Made by a program: the position numbers and the translations under genes. From Megachile rotundata (Eukaryota; Arthropoda; Insecta; Hymenoptera; Megachilidae): a DNA stretch of 64,000 bases. The notes beneath the pieces were generated by a model that was not told the DNA's origin, did not search any database, and worked only from the letters and a program-made list of their open reading frames with translations. Position 1 is the first letter of the stretch. Each line of letters begins with the position of its first letter. The stretch covers positions 1-64,000 of the forward strand of contig NW_027473582.1 in assembly GCF_050947335.1 (NCBI RefSeq). Reading direction: 5' to 3'. Shown in pieces: positions 15,453 to 26,280 of this stretch.

Positions 15453-15780
15453 TCTTAACTATTATCAATCTAAATCATATTATTCGCCATATTATGCTTA
15501 TATGATCGATAGAACGGCAATTACTATAGTTATTACTCTTATTATTATCAATCTAACTCATATTATTAGCCATATTATGCTTATATGATCGATAGAACGG
15601 CAATTAATATACTTATTACACTTATTATTATCAATCTAAATCATATTATTCGCCATATTATGCTTATGTGATCGATAGAACGGCAATTACTATACTTATT
15701 ACTCTTATTATTATCAATCTAACTCATATTATTAGCCATATTATGCTTCCATGGTCGATAGAACTCCAATTACTATACTT

Positions 15781-15835
15781 ATTATTCTTATTATTATTAA
15801 TCTAACTCATATTATTAACCATATTGTGCAGATAT
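15781..15835 (+). repeat. Class B monomer tail (example)
   Basis: Example of the second common monomer class, part of the monomer 15,753-15,835. Its diagnostic bases travel together: TTAATCT instead of TCAATCT at 45-51, TTAACC instead of TTAGCC, ATTGTGC or ATTATGC, and the ending GCAGATAT instead of GCTTATAT. Many class B copies also carry ACTCATTACTATTAATC or ACTCACTACTATTAATC in the middle. Linked differences at 5 or more sites over about 50 bp show an old split of the family into subtypes, later shuffled into higher-order units. Confidence 0.85.
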
Positions 15836-15919
15836 GATCGATAGAACGACAATTAGCTATACTTATTACTCTTATTATTATCAAGCTAACTCATATTATT
15901 AGCCATATTATGCTTATAT

Positions 15920-16002
15920 GATCGATAGAACGACAATTACTATACTTATTACTCTTATTATTATCAATCCAAATCATATTATTCGCCATAGTATGCTTAT
16001 AT
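15920..16002 (+). repeat. Class C monomer (example)
   Basis: Example of the third monomer class. It carries CTAAATCATAT or CCAAATCATAT in place of CTAACTCATAT, together with ATTATTCGCCAT in place of ATTATTAGCCAT. This is the class that contains AAA. Related forms have TTTGCC (the next monomer, 16,003, with CGGCATATACTATACATATT) or end in ATTATTCTTATAT (for example near 26,020). Class C monomers are interspersed with classes A and B in a fixed order within each higher-order repeat. Confidence 0.85.
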
Positions 16003-17162
16003 GGTCGATAGAACGGCATATACTATACATATTACTCTTATTATTATCAATCTAAATCATATTATTTGCCATATTATGCTTATATGATCGATAGAACGAC
16101 AATTACTATACTTATTACTCTTATTATTATAAATCTAATTCATATTATTAGCCATATTATGCTTATATGATCGATAGACGACAATTACTATACTTATTAC
16201 TCTTATTATTATTAATCTAACTCATATTATTAACCATATTGTGCAGATATGATCGATAGAACGACAATTACTATACTTATTACTCTTATCATTATCAATC
16301 TAACTCATATTATTGGCCATATTATGCTTCCATGGTCGATAGAACGACAATTACTATACTTATTATTCTTATTATATTAATCTATCTCATATTGTTAACC
16401 ATATTATGCAGACATGATCGATGGAACGACAATTACTATACTTATTACTCTTATTATTATCAATCTAAATCATATTATTCGCCATATTATGCTTATATGA
16501 TCGATAGAACGGCAATGACTATAGTTATTAGTCTTATTATTATCAATCTAACTCATATTATTAGCCATATTATGCTTATATGATCGATAGAACGACAATT
16601 ACTATACTTATTACACTCACTACTATTAATCTAACTGATATTATTAACCATATTGTGCAGATATGATCGATAGAACGACAATTAGTATACTTATTACTCT
16701 TATTATTATCAATCTAACTCATATTATTAGCCATATTATGCTTCCATGGTCGATAGAACTCCAATTACTATACTTATTATTCTTATTATTATTAATCTAA
16801 CTCACATTATTAACCATATTGTGCAGATATGATCGATAGAACGACAATTACTATACTTATTACTCTTATTATTATCAAGCTAACTCATATTATTAGCCAT
16901 ATTATGCTTATATGATCGATAGAACGACAATTACTATACTTAGTACTCTTATTATTATGAATCTAAATCATATTATTCGCCATATTATGCTTATATGATC
17001 GATAGAACGGCAATTACTATAGTTATTACTCTTATTATTATGAATCTAACTCATATTATTAGCCATATTATGCTTATATGATCGATAGAATGACAATTAC
17101 TATACTTATTACACTCATTACTATTAATCTAACTCATATTATTAACCATATTGTGCAGATAT

Positions 17163-17822
17163 GATCGATAGAACGACAATTAGTATACTTATTACTCTTA
17201 TTATTATCAATCTAACTCATATTATTAGCCATATTATGCTTCCATGGTCGATAGAACTCCAATTACTATACTTATTATTCTTATTATTATCAAGCTAACT
17301 CATATTATTAGCCATATTATGCTTGTATGATCGATAGAACGACAATTACTATACTTATTACTCTTATTACTATCAATCCAAATCATATTATTCGCCATAT
17401 TATGCTTATATGGTCGATAGAACGGCATATACTATACGTATTAATCTTATTATTATCAATCTAAATCATATTATTTGCCATATTATGCTTATATGATCGA
17501 TAGAACGACAATTACTATACTTATTACTCTTATTATTATAAATCTAATTCATATTATTAGCCATATTATGCTTATATGATCGATAGACGACAATTACTAT
17601 ACTTATTACTCTTATTATTATTAATCTAACTCATATTATTAACCATATTGTGCAGATATGATCGATAGAACGACAATTACTATACTTATTACTCTTATTA
17701 TTATCAAGCTAACTCATATTATTCGCCATATTATGCTTATATGATCGATAGAACAATTAGTGTACTTATTACACTCATTACTACTAATCTAACTCATATT
17801 ATTAACCATATTGTGCAGATAT
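17163..17822 (+). repeat. Partial 18-monomer HOR (last 8 monomers)
   Basis: Eight monomers matching the final eight of the 1,490-bp unit that follows: AATTAGTATA, ACTCC with a TCAAGC tail, TTACTATCAATCC, ATACGTATTAATC, ATAAATCTAATTC, the 82-bp form, the TCAAGC/TTCGCC form and the 80-bp form. It is joined upstream to the 20-monomer block, so a junction between two higher-order repeat types lies at about 17,162/17,163. Confidence 0.8.
17743..17822 (+). repeat. 80-bp short monomer (GAC deletion)
   Basis: GATCGATAGAACAATTA lacks the GAC of GATAGAACGACAATTA and is coupled to CATTACTACTAATC. Copies end just before 17,823, 19,313, 20,803, 29,510, 34,649, 36,139, 40,531, 45,672, 46,665, 49,317, 51,719, 53,624, 55,944, 58,429 and 60,499; a sixteenth is cut by the window end at 63,984. 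All but the one before 29,510 precede the TCATTATC monomer. Most copies read AATTACTGTAC; the first two read AATTAGTGTAC. Confidence 0.85.
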
Positions 17823-19312
17823 GATCGATAGAACGACAATTACTATACTTATTACTCTTATCATTATCAATCTAACTCATATTATTGGCCATATTATGCT
17901 TCCATGGTCGATAGAACGACAATTACTATACTTATTATTCTTATTATTATTAATCTATCTCATATTGTTAACCATATTATGCAGACATGATCGATGGAAC
18001 GACAATTACTATACTTATTACTCTTATTGTTATCAATCTAACTCATATTATTAGCCATATTATGCTTCCATGATCGATAGAACGACAATTACTATACTTA
18101 TTACTGTTATTATTATCAATCTAACTCATATTATTAGACATATTATGCTTATATGATCGAGAGAACGACAATTACTATACTTATTACACTCATTACTATT
18201 AATCTAACTCATATTATTAACCATATTGTGCAGATATGATCGATAGACCGACAATTACTATACTTATTACTCTTATTATTATCAATCTAACTCATATTAT
18301 TAGCCACATTATCCATATATGATCGATAGAACGGCAATTACTATACTTATTACTCTTATTGTTATCAATCTAACTCATATTATTAGCGATATTATGCTTA
18401 TATGATCGATAGAACGACAATTACTATACTTCTTACTCTTATTATTATCAATCTAAATCATATTATTCGCCATATTATGCTTATATGATCGCTAGAACGG
18501 CAATTACTATAGTTATTACTCTTATTATTATCAATCTAACTCATATTATTAGCCATAGTATGCTTATATGATCGATAGAACGACAATTACTGTACTTATT
18601 ACACTCATTACTATTAATCTAACTGATATTATTAACCATATTGTGCAGATATGATCGATAGAACGACAATTAGTATACTTATTACTCTTATTATTATCAA
18701 TCTAACTCATATTATTAGCCATATTATGCTTCCATGGTCGATAGAACTCCAATTACTATACTTATTATTCTTATTATTATCAAGCTAACTCATATTATTA
18801 GCCATATTATGCTTGTATGATCGATAGAACGACAATTACTATACTTATTACTCTTATTACTATCAATCCAAATCATATTATTCGCCATATTATGCTTATA
18901 TGGTCGATAGAACGGCATATACTATACGTATTAATCTTATTATTATCAATCTAAATCATATTATTTGCCATATTATGCTTATATGATCGATAGAACGACA
19001 ATTACTATACTTATTACTCTTATTATTATAAATCTAATTCATATTATTAGCCATATTATGCTTATATGATCGATAGACGACAATTACTATACTTATTACT
19101 CTTATTATTATTAATCTAACTCATATTATTAACCATATTGTGCAGATATGATCGATAGAACGACAATTACTATACTTATTACTCTTATTATTATCAAGCT
19201 AACTCATATTATTCGCCATATTATGCTTATATGATCGATAGAACAATTAGTGTACTTATTACACTCATTACTACTAATCTAACTCATATTATTAACCATA
19301 TTGTGCAGATAT
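17823..19312 (+). repeat. 1,490-bp higher-order repeat, copy 1 (18 monomers)
   Basis: Eighteen distinct monomers (18 x 83 minus 4). The 4 missing bases come from one 82-bp monomer (17,578 in the preceding partial copy, 19,068 here) and one 80-bp monomer (19,233-19,312). Starting at the TCATTATC monomer, the order includes the GTTAAC monomer, CTGTTATT, GATCGAGAG, GATAGACCGAC, CTTATTGTTATC, ACTTCTTACTC, GATCGCTAG, CTGTAC, AATTAGTATA and ACTCC. The period is shown by identical landmarks at 17,823, 19,313 and 20,803. The mirrored copy is 11,548-13,054, which is 17 bases longer through insertions. Confidence 0.9.
17906..17988 (+). repeat. GTTAAC (HpaI) marker monomer
   Basis: A distinctive class B variant with CTATCTCATATTGTTAACC and the ending GCAGACAT, always after a TCATTATC monomer and usually followed by GATCGATGG. 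It is the only monomer type in which I see GTTAAC. Copies start at about 16,334, 17,906, 19,396, 20,886, 24,703, 27,606, 31,666, 34,732, 37,797, 40,614, 44,514, 46,748, 49,400, 51,802, 53,707, 56,027 and 60,582. It therefore marks the phase of the higher-order repeats. Confidence 0.85.
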
Positions 19313-20802
19313 GATCGATAGAACGACAATTACTATACTTATTACTCTTATCATTATCAATCTAACTCATATTATTGGCCATATTATGCTTCCATGGTCG
19401 ATAGAACGACAATTACTATACTTATTATTCTTATTATTATTAATCTATCTCATATTGTTAACCATATTATGCAGACATGATCGATGGAACGACAATTACT
19501 ATACTTATTACTCTTATTATTATCAATCTAACTCATATTATTAGCCATATTATGCTTATATGATCGATAGAACGACAATTACTATTCTTATTACTCATAT
19601 TATTATCAATCTAAATGGTATTATTCGCCATATTATGCTTATATGATGGATAGAACGACAATTACCATACTTATTACTCTTATTATTATCAATCTAACTC
19701 ATATTATTAGACATATTATGCTTATATGATCGAGAGAACGACAATTACTATACTTATTACACTCATTACTATTAATCTAACTCATATTATTAACCATATT
19801 GTGCAGATATGATCGATAGACCGACAATTACTATACTTATTACTCTTATTATTATCAATCTAACTCATATTATTAGCCACATTATGCATATATGATCGAT
19901 AGAACGGCAATTACTATACTTATTACTCTTATTGTTATCAATCTAACTCATATTATTAGCGATATTATGCTTATATGATCGATAGAACGACAATTACTAT
20001 ACTTCTTACTCTTATTATTATCAATCTAAATCATATTATTCGCCATATTATGCTTATATGATCGCTAGAACGGCAATTACTATAGTTATTACTCTTATTA
20101 TTATCAATCTAACTCATATTATTAGCCATATTATGCTTATATGATCGATAGAACGACAATTACTGTACTTATTACACTCATTACTATTAATCTAACTGTT
20201 ATTATTAACCATATTGTGCAGATATGATCGATAGAACGACAATTAGTATACTTATTACTCTTATTATTATCAATCTAACTCATATTATTAGCCATATTAT
20301 GCTTCCATGGTCGATAGAACTCCAATTACTATACTTATTATTCTTATTATTATCAAGCTAACTCATATTATTAGCCATATTATGCTTATATGATCGATAG
20401 AACGACAATTACTATACTTATTACTCTTATTACTATCAATCCAAATCATATTATTCGCCATATTATGCTTATATGGTCGATAGAACGGCATATACTATAC
20501 GTATTACTCTTATTATTATAAATCTAATTCATATTATTAGCCATATTATGCTTATATGATCGATAGACGACAATTACTATACTTATTACTCTTATTATTA
20601 TTAATCTAACTCATGTTATTAACCATATTGTGCAGATATGATCGATAGAACGACAATTACTATACTTATTACTCTTATTATCATCAAGCTAACTCATATT
20701 ATTCGCCATATTATGCTTATATGATCGATAGAACAATTACTGTACTTATTACACTCATTACTACTAATCTAACTCATATTATTAACCATATTGTGCAGAT
20801 AT
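19313..20802 (+). repeat. 1,490-bp higher-order repeat, copy 2
   Basis: Directly adjacent to copy 1 with the same total length, but with two compensating monomer changes. The single CTGTTATT monomer of copy 1 is represented by two monomers here (19,562 with TACTCATATTATTATC, and 19,645 with GATGGATAG and ACCATAC). The two monomers ATACGTATTAATC and ATAAATCTAATTC are fused into one chimera at 20,475-20,557. The mirrored left-arm copy is 10,048-11,547. Confidence 0.88.
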
Positions 20803-21365
20803 GATCGATAGAACGACAATTACTATACTTATTACTCTTATCATTATCAATCTAACTCATATTATTGGCCATATTATGCTTCCATGGTCGATAGAACGAC
20901 AATTACTATACTTATTATTCTTATTATTATTAATCTATCTCATATTGTTAACCATATTATGCAGACATGATCGATGGAACGACAATTACTATACTTATTA
21001 CTCTTATTATTATCAATCTAACTCATATTATTAGCCATATTATGCTTATATGATCGATAGAACGACAATTACTATTCTTATTACTCATATTATTATCAAT
21101 CTAAATGTTATTATTCGCCATATTATGCTTATATGATGGATAGAACGACAATTACCATACTTATTACTCTTATTATTATCAATCTAACTCATATTATTAG
21201 ACATATTATGCTTATATGATCGAGAGAACGACAATTACTATACTTATTACACTCATTACTATTAATCTAACTCATATTATTAACCATATTGTGCAGATAT
21301 GATCGATAGACCGACAATTACTATACTTATTACTCTTATTATTATCAATCTAACTCATATTATTA
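20803..21365 (+). repeat. 1,490-bp higher-order repeat, partial copy 3
   Basis: The first six and a half monomers of the unit in the copy-2 version, including the GATGGATAG variant at 21,135 and GATCGAGAG at 21,218. Identity with copy 2 breaks in the GATAGACCGAC monomer (21,301), which ends ATTATGATTCCAT instead of ATTATGCATATAT. Downstream is a different arrangement. Confidence 0.82.
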
Positions 21366-21383
21366 GCCATATTATGATTCCAT

Positions 21384-21881
21384 GGTCGATAGAACGACAA
21401 TTACTATACATATTACTCTTATTATTATCTATCTAAATCATATTATTCGCCATATTATGCTTATGTGATCGATAGAACGGCAATTATTATACTTATTACT
21501 CTTATTATTATCAATCTAATTCATATTATTAGCCATATTATGCATATATGATCGATAGAACGGCAATTACTATACTTATTACTCTTATTGTTATCAATCT
21601 AACTCATATTATTAGCCATATTATGATTCCATGGTCGATAGAACGACAATTACTATACTTATTACTCTTATTATTATCAATCTAAATCATATTATTCGCC
21701 ATATTATGCTTATGTGATCGATAGAACGGCAATTATTATACTTATTACTCTTATTATTATCAATCTAATTCATATTATTAGCCATATTATGCATATATGA
21801 TCGATAGAACGGCAATTACTATACTTATTACTCTTATTGTTATCAATCTAACTCATATCATTAGCGATATTATGCTTATAT
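21384..21881 (+). repeat. Tandem 3-monomer duplication (249-bp offset)
   Basis: GGTCGATAG boxes at 21,384 and 21,633, exactly 3 x 83 apart, each followed by the ACGGCAATTATTATA monomer and the CTTATTGTTATC monomer. The first copy has ACATATT and TCTATCTAAATC where the second has ACTTATT and TCAATCTAAATC. The last monomer of the second copy differs (ATCATTAGCGAT), so the copies have diverged or exchanged at their ends. Confidence 0.8.
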
Positions 21882-22711
21882 GAGCGATAGAACGACAATT
21901 ACTATACTTATTACACTCACTACTATTAATCTAACTGATATTATTAACCATATCGTGCAGATATGATCGATAGAACGACAATTAGTATACTTATTACTCT
22001 TATTATTATCAATCTAACTCATATTATTAGCCATATTATGCTTCCATGGTCGATAGAACTCCAATTACTATACTTATTATTCTTATTATTATTAATCTAA
22101 CTCATATTATTAACCATATTGTGCAGATATGATCGATAGAACGACAATTACTATACTTATTGCTCTTACTATTATCAATCTAAATCATATTATTCGCCAT
22201 ATTATGCTTATATGATCGATAGAACGGCAATTACTATAGTTATTACTCTTATTATTATCAATCTAACTCATATTATTAGCCATATTATGCTTATATGATC
22301 GATAGAACGACAATTACTATACTTATTACACTCACTACTATTAATCTAACTGATATTATTAACCATATTGTGCAGATATGATCGATAGAACGACAATTAG
22401 TATACTTATTACTCTTATTATTATCAATCTAACTCATATTATTAGCCATATTGTGCTTGCATGGTCGATAGAACTCCAATTACTATACTTATTATTCTTA
22501 TTATTATTAATCTAACTCATATTATTAACCATATTGTGCAGATATGATCGATAGAACGACAATTACTATACTTATTGCTCTTACTATTATCAATCTAAAT
22601 CATATTATTCGCCATATTATGCTTATATGATCGATAGAACGGCAATTACTATAGTTATTACTCTTATTATTATCAATCTAACTCATATTATTAGCCATAT
22701 TATGCTTATAT
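21882..22711 (+). repeat. Tandem 5-monomer duplication (415-bp offset)
   Basis: Two copies, 21,882-22,296 and 22,297-22,711, exactly 5 x 83 apart. Each has the monomers CTCACTACTATTAATC with CTGATATT, AATTAGTATA, ACTCC, GCTCTTACTATTATC and GGCAATTACTATAGTTATT. Differences include GAGCGATAG against GATCGATAG at the start, ATCGTGC against ATTGTGC, and a GTGCTTGCATGG variant in the second copy. The set follows directly on the 249-bp duplication. Confidence 0.82.
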
Positions 22712-23873
22712 GATCGACAGAACGGCAATTAATATACTTATTACACTTATTATTATCAATCTAAATCATATTATTCGCCATATTATGCTTATGTGATCGA
22801 TAGAACGGCAATTACTATACTTATTACTCTTATTATTATCAATCTAACTCATATTATTAGCCATATTATGCTTATATGGTCGATAGAACGGCATATACTA
22901 TACGTATTAATCTTATTATTATCAATCTAAATCATATTATTTGCCATATTATGCTTATATGATCGATAGAACGACAATCACTATACTTATTACTCTTATT
23001 ATTATCAATCTAAATCATATTATTCGCCATATTATGCTTATATGATCGATAGAACGGCAATGACTATACTTATTACTCTTATTATTATCAATCTAACTCA
23101 TATTATTAGCCATATTATGATTCCATGGTCGATAGAACGACAATTACTATACTTATTACTCTTATTATTATCAATCTAAATCATATTATTCGCCATATTA
23201 TGCTTATGTGATCGATAGAACGGCAATTATTATACTTATTACTCTTATTATTATCAATCTAATTCATATTATTAGCCATATTATGCATATATGATCGATA
23301 GAACGGCAATTACTATACTTATTACTCTTATTGTTATCAATCTAACTCATATCATTAGCGATATTATGCTTATATGAGCGATAGAACGACAATTACTATA
23401 CTTATTACTCTTATTATTATCAATCTAAATCATATTATTCGCCATATTATGCTTATATGATCGATAGAACGGCAATGACTATAGTTATTACTCTTATTAT
23501 TATCAATCTAACTCATATTATTAGCCATATTATGCTTATATGATCGATAGAACGACAATTACTATACTTATTACACTCACTACTATTAATCTAACTGATA
23601 TTATTATCCATATTGTGCAGATATGATCGATAGAACGACAATTAGTATACTTATTACTCTTATTATTATCAATCTAACTCATATTATTAGCCATATTATG
23701 CTTCCATGGTCGATAGAACTCCAATTACTATACTTATTATTCTTATTATTATTAATCTAACTCATATTATTAACCATATTGTGCAGATATGATCGATAGA
23801 ACGACAATTACTATACTTATTGCTCTTACTATTATCAATCTAAATCATATTATTCGCCATATTATGCTTATAT
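22712..23873 (+). repeat. Variable satellite segment between blocks
   Basis: Fourteen monomers with a mixed order. It includes a GATCGACAG box near 22,712, the ATACGTATTAATC monomer (near 22,878), a GATTCCAT/GGTCGATAG box at 23,127, a GAGCGATAG monomer near 23,376 and the GCTCTTACTATTATC monomer before 23,874. Much of it resembles 43,350-44,250, for example the GATTCCATGGTCG box at 23,127 with that at 43,768 (offset 20,641). It holds nothing but satellite. Confidence 0.75.
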
Positions 23874-25532
23874 GATCGATAGAACGGCAATTACTATAGT
23901 TATTACTCTTATTATTATCAATCTAACTCATATTATTAGCCATATTATGCTTATATGATCGATAGAACGGCAATTAATATACTTATTACACTTATTATTA
24001 TCAATCTAAATCATATTATTCGCCATATTATGCTTATGTGATCGATAGAACGGCAATTACTATACTTATTACTCTTATTATTATCAATCTAACTCATATT
24101 ATTAGCCATATTATGCTTCCATGGTCGATAGAACTCCAATTACTATACTTATTATTCTTATTATTATTAATCTAACTCATATTATTAACCATATTGTGCA
24201 GATATGATCGATAGAACGACAATTACTATACTTATTACTCTTATTATTATCAAGCTAACTCATATTATTAGCCATATTATGCTTATATGATCGATAGAAC
24301 GACAATTACTATACTTATTACTCTTATTATTATCAATCCAAATCATATTATTCGCCATAGTATGCTTATATGGTCGATAGAACGGCATATACTATACATA
24401 TTACTCTTATTATTATCAATCTAAATCATATTATTTGCCATATTATGCTTATATGATCGATAGAACGACAATTACTATACTTATTACTCTTATTATTATA
24501 AATCTAATTCATATTATTAGCCATATTATGCTTATATGATCGATAGACGACAATTACTATACTTATTACTCTTATTATTATTAATCTAACTCATATTATT
24601 AACCATATTGTGCAGATATGATCGATAGAACGACAATTACTATACTTATTACTCTTATCATTATCAATCTAACTCATATTATTGGCCATATTATGCTTCC
24701 ATGGTCGATAGAACGACAATTACTATACTTATTATTCTTATTATTATTAATCTATCTCATATTGTTAACCATATTATGCAGACATGATCGATGGAACGAC
24801 AATTACTATACTTATTACTCTTATTATTATCAATCTAAATCATATTATTCGCCATATTATGCTTATATGATCGATAGAACGGCAATGACTATAGTTATTA
24901 GTCTTATTATTATCAATCTAACTCATATTATTAGCCATATTATGCTTATATGATCGATAGAACGACAATTACTATACTTATTACACTCACTACTATTAAT
25001 CTAACTGATATTATTAACCATATTGTGCAGATATGATCGATAGAACGACAATTAGTATACTTATTACTCTTATTATTATCAATCTAACTCATATTATTAG
25101 CCATATTATGCTTCCATGGTCGATAGAACTCCAATTACTATACTTATTATTCTTATTATTATTAATCTAACTCACATTATTAACCATATTGTGCAGATAT
25201 GATCGATAGAACGACAATTACTATACTTATTACTCTTATTATTATCAAGCTAACTCATATTATTAGCCATATTATGCTTATATGATCGATAGAACGACAA
25301 TTACTATACTTAGTACTCTTATTATTATGAATCTAAATCATATTATTCGCCATATTATGCTTATATGATCGATAGAACGGCAATTACTATAGTTATTACT
25401 CTTATTATTATGAATCTAACTCATATTATTAGCCATATTATGCTTATATGATCGATAGAATGACAATTACTATACTTATTACACTCATTACTATTAATCT
25501 AACTCATATTATTAACCATATTGTGCAGATAT
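23874..25532 (+). repeat. 20-monomer block, copy 2
   Basis: Same monomer order as 15,504-17,162 at an offset of 8,370 (8,369 after the private G in copy 1), total length 1,659 bp. Here the block is preceded by the intact GCTCTTACTATTATC monomer that is truncated at the palindrome centre. This copy therefore shows what normally lies upstream of the block, and what the fold-back at 15,447 has replaced. I noticed essentially no substitutions between copies 1 and 2. Confidence 0.85.
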
Positions 25533-26280
25533 GATCGATGGAACGACAATTACTATACTTATTACTCTTATTATTATCAAGCTAACTCATATTATTAGCC
25601 ATATTATGCTTATATGATCGATAGAACGACAATTACTATACTTATTACTCTTATTACTATCAATCCAAATCATATTATTCGCCATATTATGCTTATATGG
25701 TCGATAGAACGGCATATACTATACATATTACTCTTATTATTATCAATCTAAATCATATTATTTGCCATATTATGCTTATATGATCGATAGAACGACAATT
25801 ACTATACTTATTACTCTTATTATTATAAATCTAATTCATATTATTAGCCATATTATGCTTATATGATCGATAGACGACAATTACTATACTTATTACTCTT
25901 ATTATTATTAATCTAACTCATATTATTAACCATATTGTGCAGATATGATCGATAGAACGACAATTACTATACTTATTACTCTTATTATTATCAATTCAAA
26001 TCATATTATTCGCCATATTATTCTTATATGATCGATAGAACGACAACTACTATACTTATTATTCTTATTATTATTAATCTAACTCATATTATTAACCATA
26101 TTATGCAGATATGATCGATAGAACGACAATTACTATACTTATTACTCTTATTATTATCAATCTAACTCATATTATTCGCCATATTATTCTTATATGATCG
26201 ATAGAACGACAATTACTATACTTATTACTCTTATTATTATCAATACAAATCATATTATTCGCCATATTATTCTTATATGA

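Larger units (their letters stand above)
15504..17162 (+). repeat. 20-monomer block, copy 1
   Basis: Twenty consecutive monomers whose variant order is repeated at 23,874-25,532 and 36,969-38,626. It starts with the ACGGCAATTACTATAGTTATT monomer trimmed here to its recognisable box at 15,504. It includes the 82-bp short monomer (16,169), the TCATTATC monomer (16,251), the GTTAAC monomer (16,334) and the GAATGAC monomer (17,080). Two private indels are found only here: an extra G in AATTAGCTATA near 15,854 and one base lost in CTTATTATATTAATC near 16,374. Neither is in the mirrored left arm, so they are probably consensus errors close to the junction. Confidence 0.85.

Noticed and set aside
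15430..15475. Rho-independent terminator or cruciform origin at the palindrome centre
   Set aside because: The stem is AT-rich and part of a 15-kb inverted repeat, with no GC-rich stem followed by a T run and no neighbouring gene. A fold-back junction explains it better.
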